Shown here piece by piece: positions 58,465 to 64,000 of a stretch of DNA of 64,000 nucleotides. The translations under genes were made by a program, and so were the position numbers. The stretch is from Micromonospora sp. C28SCA-DRY-2 (GTDB taxonomy: Bacteria > Actinomycetota > Actinomycetes > Mycobacteriales > Micromonosporaceae), in assembly GCF_030519475.1 (NCBI RefSeq), contig NZ_JAUMKD010000005.1, forward strand, positions 62,001-126,000, written 5' to 3'. The stretch's first letter is position 1; each line of letters begins with the position of its first letter. The notes under the pieces were generated by a model. It did not search any database and was not told where the DNA came from. It was given only the letters and a program-made list of their open reading frames with translations.

Positions 58465-59823
58465 GTGCCGCTCACCCGGGCCCCGGCGACCACCGAACCG
58501 GCCGGCGACGGCCCGGGTACGGCACCGGCGCCGCCGCCGGACCCGCCGCCGCCCCGGCTGCCGCTCTGGCCGCTGGCGGCGATGTTCGGCCTGGTGCCGC
58601 TCTGGTGGCTGGCCGGCGGCTTCTACCTGGGCTGGCCGCTGTTCGGCGCGCTGCTGTTCGCGCTGCTGCTGACCCGGGGCCGGATCCCGCTGCCGCCGGC
58701 CACCGGGCTCTGGCTGCTCTTTCTCGGCCTCGTCGTGGTGAGCGCCACCCAGTTGCCGTCGGGCTCCGCGCTGCTCACCTTCGGCCTGCGGCTGGCCTTC
58801 TACCTCACCGCGCTGGTGGTCGGCGGCTACGTGTACGCCGTGGCGCGGGAGCGCCCCGACCAGGCGGCCGTGCTGGTCCCGCTCTGCGCGTTCTGGCTCG
58901 GGCTGGTGCTGCTGGGCTGGCTGAGCGTGCTCGCGCCGCGGTTCGCGCTGACCACGCCGACCGAGGTGCTGCTGCCCGCGGGGATCGCCGGCCACCCGTT
59001 CATCCAGGACATGGTCCACCTGACCACCGCCGAGTACAGCGCCCGGTCGCTCGACCCGATCTACCGGCCGGCCGCGCCCTTCGCGTACACCAACAACTAC
59101 GGCAGCGCGTTCGCGATGACGCTGCCCTGCGTGGTGGCCTTCACCATGCTGCGCCGCCGGGGCGTGCTGCGCTGGGTGCTGCTCGGCTCGCTGCCGGTGT
59201 CGCTGGCGCCGGCGTTCCTCACCCTCAACCGGGCGATGTTCCTCAGCCTCGGCGTGGGGTTGGCGGTGCTCGGCGTCCGGGCCAGCCTGCGCGGCAACGT
59301 GCGGGTGGCCGCCTCGCTGGCCGGGGTGGTGGTGATCGGCGCGCTCGCCGCCCTGGTCATCCCGATCGCCGACCTGATCGACGAGCGGGTCGAGGCCAGC
59401 GACACGAACGCCGACCGGCTCTCGCTCTACGCCGAGGTGCTCCGGCGGATCCAGGACTCGCCGTGGCTCGGCTACGGCGCACCGGTCACCGCCGACACGG
59501 TCACCGCCGCCGCGCCGGTGGGCAGCCAGGGTCAACTGTGGCTGGTGCTGTTCAGCCACGGCGTCCCGGCGCTGCTCTGCTTCCTGGCCTGGTTCGTGGC
59601 CGCCGCGGTGAACTGTGCCCGGGCCACCTCGGCGGCCGGCCAGTGGCTGGCCGTCGTGCCGGTGGTCTGCCTGGTGCAGATCCCGTTCTACGGCATGGCC
59701 AACCAGAACCTCGCGGTCGCCTTCTTCGCCATCTCGTTCGCCCTGGCGCTCACCGAGCGGGAACGGCGGGCCGGCGCCGAGCGGCGGGCGGGGCCGGGCT
59801 CCGCGGAGGCGGTGCCGGCATGA
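58465..59823 (+). CDS. O-antigen ligase/polymerase-family membrane protein
   Basis: A 452-residue polytopic protein with about 11-12 helices and a large external loop holding PAGIAGHPFIQDMVHLTT. The Wzy_C-type signature is in FLTLNRAMFLSLGVG and DRLSLYAEVLRRIQDSPWLGYG. It likely polymerises or transfers the repeat units of the exopolysaccharide outside the membrane. GTG 58465 is 2 nt after the Wzz-like gene; the stop overlaps the flippase ATG (ATGA). Confidence 0.83.
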   Translation: MPLTRAPATTEPAGDGPGTAPAPPPDPPPPRLPLWPLAAMFGLVPLWWLAGGFYLGWPLFGALLFALLLTRGRIPLPPATGLWLLFLGLVVVSATQLPSGSALLTFGLRLAFYLTALVVGGYVYAVARERPDQAAVLVPLCAFWLGLVLLGWLSVLAPRFALTTPTEVLLPAGIAGHPFIQDMVHLTTAEYSARSLDPIYRPAAPFAYTNNYGSAFAMTLPCVVAFTMLRRRGVLRWVLLGSLPVSLAPAFLTLNRAMFLSLGVGLAVLGVRASLRGNVRVAASLAGVVVIGALAALVIPIADLIDERVEASDTNADRLSLYAEVLRRIQDSPWLGYGAPVTADTVTAAAPVGSQGQLWLVLFSHGVPALLCFLAWFVAAAVNCARATSAAGQWLAVVPVVCLVQIPFYGMANQNLAVAFFAISFALALTERERRAGAERRAGPGSAEAVPA

Positions 59824-61403
59824 CCGCCACCACCCGTCCCGTCCCGCCCCCGCCAGCCGGCGCCGACCGTACGGCGGAGACCCGGCGCAGCGCCCGCAGC
59901 GGGGCGGCCGGGCTGGTCGGCGCGGCCACCAGCGGGCTGTTCGGCTTCGTCCTGGCCGTGGTGATCACCCGCGGCTACGGCACCGCGGGTTCCGGGGCGT
60001 TCTTCGCCGCGATCGGGGTGGTCACCGTCGCGGCGGCGATCTGCACCCTCGGCGCGGAGACCGGGCTGATGTGGGCGCTGCCCCGGCGGCGCGCCGGGGC
60101 CGGGGGCGACGCGGCCCGGCTGCTCCCGGTGGCCCTGGTCCCGCCGCTGCTGGTGGCGACCGCCGTGGCGGTGGCCGGGGTGCTCGCGGCGGGCCCGCTC
60201 GCACCTCGCCTGCTGGGCCCGGACACCGCCGCCGGGCCACTGCTCGCGGTCACCTTCGCCGCCGTGCCGGTGGTGGCGGCGACCATGCTGCTGCTCGCCA
60301 CGCTGCGCTGCGTACGCCCCGTCCGGGCGTACGTCGGGGTGCAGTTCCTCCTGCTCCCGGTGGCCCGCCCGGCGCTGGTCGGCGCGGCGGCGCTGACCGG
60401 CGCCGGGCTGCTCGCCGGCATGACCGGCTGGCTGCTCCCGGCCGCGGCGGCCCTGCTGGTCTGCCTGGCCCTGGTCGCCGGCCCGCTCGGGCTGGGGCGC
60501 GGCACGCGGCTGCGGCCCGAGCCGGGTGACTGGCGGCTGTTCTGGCGGTTCGCGCTGCCCCGGGCCGCCTCGGCCGCGATCGACGCCGGCAGCATGTGGG
60601 TGGGGGTGCTGCTCACCTCGGTGCTGGCCGGACCGGCCGACGCCGGCGTGTTCGGCGCGGTCGGCCGGTACGTCCTGGCCGGACAGTTGGCCATGCAGGG
60701 GTTGCGGGTGGCGGTGTCCCCGCAGCTGTCCCGGCTGCTCGGCCGGGGGGAGCGGGCCGCCGCGGCCGCCGTGCACCGGCAGCTGACCACCTGGGGGCTG
60801 GTGCTGTCCTGGCCGGTGTACCTGCTGCTGGCGGTCTTCGGGGTGGCGTTCCTCGACCTGTTCGGCGCGGAGTTCCGGGCCGGCGCGGCGGCGATGACCG
60901 TGCTCGCCCTGGCGATGCTGGTGAACACCGGGGTCGGCAACGTGCAGAGCCTGCTGCTGATGGGTGGACGCAGCGGGCTGCACCTGCTCGCCACGCTGGC
61001 CGGGCTGCTGGTGACCGTCTCGCTCGGGCTGTGGCTGATCCCCGGCCACGGTGCCACCGGCGCCGCGCTGGCCTGGGCGGCCGGCATCGCCACCGAGAAC
61101 CTCACCGCGTACGGCTGCGCCCGGGCGGTGGTCGGCGAGCCACTGCTGGACGCGGCGCTGCTGCGGGCCGGCGCGGTCACCGCCGCCGGGGTGGGCGCCG
61201 CCTCGGCCGCCGGGGTGCTGGCCGCCGGGCGGGGCATCCCGGGGCTGGTGGTGGCGGCCGGGCTGCTCGCGGCCGGCGCTCTCGGCTCGTCGACGTTTCC
61301 CCGGGTGCGGCGCGGCATCCGGGTGACCATCACGCAGATCCGTGGGCGGGAGGGGCCGGCCCGGGCCAGCCGACCCGCCCCGGCCTCCACGAAGGGCAGG
61401 TGA
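59820..61403 (+). CDS. Polysaccharide flippase (Wzx/MVF superfamily)
   Basis: A 527-residue protein with about 14 hydrophobic helices. The N-terminal ITRGYGTAGSGAFFAAIGVV pattern and WRFALPRAASAAIDAGSMWV in the middle are typical of lipid-linked oligosaccharide flippases. It would move undecaprenyl-linked repeat units across the membrane. ATGA overlap upstream and GTGA overlap downstream show tight coupling. A basic cytoplasmic tail ends the protein. Confidence 0.87.
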   Translation: MTATTRPVPPPPAGADRTAETRRSARSGAAGLVGAATSGLFGFVLAVVITRGYGTAGSGAFFAAIGVVTVAAAICTLGAETGLMWALPRRRAGAGGDAARLLPVALVPPLLVATAVAVAGVLAAGPLAPRLLGPDTAAGPLLAVTFAAVPVVAATMLLLATLRCVRPVRAYVGVQFLLLPVARPALVGAAALTGAGLLAGMTGWLLPAAAALLVCLALVAGPLGLGRGTRLRPEPGDWRLFWRFALPRAASAAIDAGSMWVGVLLTSVLAGPADAGVFGAVGRYVLAGQLAMQGLRVAVSPQLSRLLGRGERAAAAAVHRQLTTWGLVLSWPVYLLLAVFGVAFLDLFGAEFRAGAAAMTVLALAMLVNTGVGNVQSLLLMGGRSGLHLLATLAGLLVTVSLGLWLIPGHGATGAALAWAAGIATENLTAYGCARAVVGEPLLDAALLRAGAVTAAGVGAASAAGVLAAGRGIPGLVVAAGLLAAGALGSSTFPRVRRGIRVTITQIRGREGPARASRPAPASTKGR

Positions 61404-62314
61404 CGGTCGTCGTGTCGTCCATCCGGGACCGGGTGAAGCAGATCGTGCCGACCCAGGTGACCAACCGGGTACGGGAGAGCCTCGTCGACTACGGGGTGCG
61501 CACCAGCGACCGGCGGCCGTTGCCGGACTTCCTCATCATCGGCACCAAGCGGGGCGGCACCACCTCGCTCTGGAACTACCTGCTCCAGCATCCGCTGGTG
61601 CCCCGGCTCTTCCCGGCGTGGAACACCAAGAGCGCGCACTACTTCGAGGAGAACTGGGGACGCGGGGAGGCCTGGTACCGGTCGCACTTCCCGACGGTGC
61701 GGCAGCGCGAGGCGCTGGCGCGCCGGCACGGCGGGCCGGTCCGGGTCGGCGAGGCGGCCCCGCTGTACATGTTCCACCCGCTCGCCGCGGGGCGGGTCGC
61801 CGCGCTGATGCCCGAGGTGCGGCTGATCGTGCTGCTCCGGGACCCGGTGGAGCGGGCGTACTCGCACTGGAAGGAGCGCCGCGCGCAGGGCGTCGAGCCG
61901 CTGGACTTCGCCGCCGCGCTGGCCGCCGAGGCGGAGCGTACGGCGGGGGAGCGGGAGCGGCTGATCGCCGAGCCGGAGTACGTCAGCCGCGCGTACGACT
62001 GGTACAGCTACCGGGCCCGGGGCCGGTACCTGGAACACCTGGAGCCGTGGCTGCACCGCTTCGACCGGTCGCGGATCCTGGTCCTGCCCAGCGAGCAGCT
62101 CTACGCCGACGCCCGGGCGACCTACCACCGCACCCTGGACTTCCTCGGCCTGCCCCGGTACGACCTGCCCGACTTCAAGGTCTACAACGACCGCCGCTCG
62201 GCGCCGCTGGATCCGGCGCTGCGGGCGGAGCTGACCGAGTACTACCGCCCGCACAACGCGGCGCTGCGGCAGCGGCTCGGGCTGGACCTCGACTGGCCGG
62301 AGCGGGCGGCGTGA
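61400..62314 (+). CDS. PAPS-dependent sulfotransferase
   Basis: A 304-residue cytosolic enzyme of the carbohydrate sulfotransferase type. The 5'-phosphosulfate loop FLIIGTKRGGTTSLWNYL places GTKRGGTTSL at 48-57, and the 3'-phosphate motif VLLRDPVERAYSHW is at about 144-157. Its location among polysaccharide genes suggests that sulfate is added to a sugar of the polymer or its precursor; this is inference. GTG 61400 overlaps the flippase stop; GTG 61412 is an alternative start. Its stop overlaps the next gene. Confidence 0.88.
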   Translation: MTVVVSSIRDRVKQIVPTQVTNRVRESLVDYGVRTSDRRPLPDFLIIGTKRGGTTSLWNYLLQHPLVPRLFPAWNTKSAHYFEENWGRGEAWYRSHFPTVRQREALARRHGGPVRVGEAAPLYMFHPLAAGRVAALMPEVRLIVLLRDPVERAYSHWKERRAQGVEPLDFAAALAAEAERTAGERERLIAEPEYVSRAYDWYSYRARGRYLEHLEPWLHRFDRSRILVLPSEQLYADARATYHRTLDFLGLPRYDLPDFKVYNDRRSAPLDPALRAELTEYYRPHNAALRQRLGLDLDWPERAA

Positions 62315-63573
62315 CCGCGCCGGGCGGCACCGGAGCCGATCCCCGCTCCCGGGCGGACGGGCTCGGCTGGGTCACCCGCGCGGTCTTCGGCGACGAGCGG
62401 ATCGGGTTGGCCGTGGACCGCCCGCCACCACCCGGGCACCGCGCCGTCGCCCGGTACGCGGTCGTCCCGTCGGTACGCCGGGCCCGGTTCCTGCTGCCCC
62501 TCGGCGCGCCCCGGGTCACCGCCGCCGCGCTGCTGGCGTACAACGCGCTGCGTCCGCCCGCGGTGCGCGCGGCGCGGGCGGTACTCGGCGGGCTGGCCCG
62601 GGTCGGCGTGCTGGACCGGGCGCCGTTTCCCACTCTGATCGTGTCCCTGCCCGCCGGGCTGGTCCCGGCCGACGTGCTGCTGGCGCAGCGGCTCGCCGCC
62701 GCCCTGGACGGCGGGCCCGGGTACGCGGCCTGCGGGGTCCGCCCACCGGACCCGAACCACAAGCCGACCCTGCAGCTCTTCGCCGCCGACGGGCGACCCC
62801 GGGGCTACGCCAAGATCGGCTGGAACGGCGCCACCCGGGCGCTGGTCACCGCCGAGGCGGCCGCGCTGCGCGGCCTGCCCGCGCTGGCCGGCGTGCCCGG
62901 GCACCCGGTGGCGCCCCGGCTGCTGACCGAGACGTCGTGGGCCGGGCAGGCGGTCGCGCTGGTGGAGCCGCTGCCGCCGGCGGTGCGGGGGCTGCCGGTC
63001 GGCGCCCCGCCGGCCATCCCGGCGCTGCTCGCGGTGGCCCGCCGGGGCCGCCCGCCGGCGCCACCCCGACCGCTCGCCGGCTCGGCGTTCCTGGCCCGGC
63101 TGGCCGGCACGGCCCGGCGCGCCGCCGCGGCCGATCCCGCCGGTGCCCGGGCGGTCGCCGCGGTCGCCGCGCTGGCCCACCGGCACGGCGACACCCCTGT
63201 CGAGTTCGGCCACTGGCACGGCGACTGGGTGCCGTGGAACCTGGGCCGGCACCACGGCCGGCTGGTCGCCTGGGACTGGGAGCACAGCGGACCGGACGTG
63301 CCGCTCGGCTTCGACCTGGCGCACGACGCGTTCCAGCGGGCCGTGGTGCTGCGCGGCGAGCCGGTCGCGGCGGCCGCGCGGGCCGTCGACGCGTGGCTGG
63401 CCCGGCACGGCGCCGCCCTCGGGCTCGACCCGGCCGCCCGCCGGCTGGTGGCCGACGCCTACCTGGTGGAGATGTGGCTGCGGAGCTGGCGGCTGGCCGA
63501 CGCCGGCGCGGGTTGGAACCGCACCCTCCATCCCGCCCTGCTGGACGTCGTCGCGGAACGACATGGCGGTTGA
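62311..63573 (+). CDS. Phosphotransferase-fold (APH-like) protein
   Basis: A 420-residue protein. The C-terminal half has the aminoglycoside-phosphotransferase/choline-kinase catalytic signature HGDWVPWNL (Asp305, Asn310) and the metal-binding WDWEHSG (Asp322). The N-terminal 200 residues contain YAKIGWNGATRALVTAEAAAL, which could provide the ATP-binding Lys, after a less conserved domain. In this setting it may phosphorylate a sugar or lipid-linked intermediate rather than an antibiotic. GTG 62311 overlaps the sulfotransferase stop. It ends the coupled gene run; a 216-nt gap follows. Confidence 0.75.
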   Translation: MTAPGGTGADPRSRADGLGWVTRAVFGDERIGLAVDRPPPPGHRAVARYAVVPSVRRARFLLPLGAPRVTAAALLAYNALRPPAVRAARAVLGGLARVGVLDRAPFPTLIVSLPAGLVPADVLLAQRLAAALDGGPGYAACGVRPPDPNHKPTLQLFAADGRPRGYAKIGWNGATRALVTAEAAALRGLPALAGVPGHPVAPRLLTETSWAGQAVALVEPLPPAVRGLPVGAPPAIPALLAVARRGRPPAPPRPLAGSAFLARLAGTARRAAAADPAGARAVAAVAALAHRHGDTPVEFGHWHGDWVPWNLGRHHGRLVAWDWEHSGPDVPLGFDLAHDAFQRAVVLRGEPVAAAARAVDAWLARHGAALGLDPAARRLVADAYLVEMWLRSWRLADAGAGWNRTLHPALLDVVAERHGG

Positions 63574-63590
63574 TCGTACGAATCCGCCAT
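63563..63590 (+). terminator. Weak inverted repeat at the end of the phosphotransferase gene
   Basis: ATGGCGG (63563-63569) and CCGCCAT (63584-63590) flank the stop codon with a 14-nt loop. ATGGCGG occurs again near 63607. The rest of 63591-63789 shows no gene. Confidence 0.3.
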
Positions 63591-63789
63591 GACCGCAGGT
63601 CAGACCAATGGCGGACAGTGACGGGAGGGCCGCAGGCCGTTACCATCGCTGGGGGTGACGGTCGGGCGGCGGACCTCCTCCACCTGCAATGGAGATGCAG
63701 CGTTCGCCGGTCGCCGGAACCGGCCGGGGGAGTGTCATCGCGTCGGCGTCGCGCCGACCGTGGATCCAAGCGAACTTCTGGGGACTCGC

Positions 63790-64000
63790 GTGGAGCAGAA
63801 CATCGAGGACGCCGCGGACCCGCCGGTCCTGCTGCTGGTCGGGTCCAGCGGCGGGCACCTGGCCCAGCTGCTGGCCCTGCGCCCCTGGTACGAGCAGTGG
63901 CGCCGCTGCTGGGTCACCTTCGACACGCCCGAGGCGGTGTCCCTGCTCGCCGGTGAGGAAGTGGTGCCGGCGCACCACCCGACCACCCGCAACCTGCCCA
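63790..64000 (+). CDS. PssD/Alg14-type glycosyltransferase subunit, 3'-truncated by the window edge
   Basis: The first 70 residues of a reading frame that runs off the window. LLLVGSSGGHLAQLLAL followed by VTFDTPEAVSLL and HHPTTRNLP matches the N-terminus of PssD/Alg14-like proteins, which anchor a catalytic PssE/Alg13-like partner for adding a sugar to a lipid-linked intermediate. GTG 63790 has GGGGA about 5 nt upstream; GTG 63760 is also in frame. A partner gene is expected just beyond base 64000. Confidence 0.8.
   Translation, partial: MEQNIEDAADPPVLLLVGSSGGHLAQLLALRPWYEQWRRCWVTFDTPEAVSLLAGEEVVPAHHPTTRNLP

Noticed and set aside
1..64000. tRNA, rRNA genes or a CRISPR array
   Set aside because: No cloverleaf-like sequence, rRNA segment, or regularly spaced short repeat array was seen; the only regular repeats are the three promoter-like elements near 10.4-10.6 kb.

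Overview
The window is a very GC-rich actinobacterial chromosome segment. Gene content, GTG/TTG starts, ATGA-type overlaps, many leaderless starts behind TAnnnT -10 boxes, and gene order (ruvCAB-yajC-secDF-apt-relA; aspS; rarA; alaS-ruvX-mltG-aroE) all fit Micromonosporaceae, most likely Micromonospora or a close relative. This is inferred from gene content only. I saw no rRNA, tRNA, CRISPR array or insertion sequence.

Layout. 1-2343 is the 3' two thirds of dnaE. 2.5-4.7 kb holds a HEAAH zinc-peptidase-like protein and a class V aminotransferase. 4.9-9.6 kb is a complete branched-chain amino-acid-type ABC importer (two ATPases, lipoprotein, two permeases). 9.66-10.25 kb (minus) is a secreted lysozyme-like protein preceded by three tandem SigR-like promoters. 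10.8-13 kb is a drug-efflux MFS gene with its TetR regulator and a palindromic operator. 13-15.8 kb (minus) is a 3-hydroxybutyrate-dehydrogenase-type SDR with a GAF/PucR regulator. 16-26.9 kb is the housekeeping run ruvC-ruvA-ruvB-yajC-secD-secF-apt-relA. ruvB carries a 336-residue intein in its Walker A motif, and relA shows a probable 1-nt frameshift at its 3' end. 27-32.2 kb has two cyclophilins, an MBL-fold hydrolase, hisS and an acyl-ACP desaturase. 32.4-35.8 kb has a hotdog thioesterase diverging from an HxlR regulator, then a secreted SGNH esterase diverging from a streptogrisin-like protease. 36-43.5 kb has aspS, an RmlD-like reductase, an ArsR-type regulator with an MFS gene, a GNAT, a small membrane protein and rarA. 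43.5-52.2 kb has a proline-rich membrane protein, a DUF948 pair, then alaS-ruvX-mltG-aroE.

52.4-64 kb is an exopolysaccharide locus: GH26-like hydrolase, secreted beta-propeller protein, hexapeptide acyltransferase, Wzz-like co-polymerase with a kinase domain lacking its P-loop, O-antigen-ligase/polymerase, flippase, sulfotransferase, phosphotransferase-fold protein, and the start of a PssD/Alg14-type glycosyltransferase cut by the window end. From the acyltransferase to the phosphotransferase the genes overlap or abut, suggesting one transcript that makes, exports and possibly sulfates a surface polysaccharide.

Most notable: (1) the ruvB intein, which starts with Pro, has Cys at block F position 4 and is followed by Thr, a Class 3-like arrangement; (2) three GGAAT-N18-GTT elements in tandem upstream of the lysozyme-like gene; (3) the relA 3' frameshift; (4) several long perfect palindromes that look like operators; (5) the exopolysaccharide cluster with its pseudo-kinase co-polymerase.
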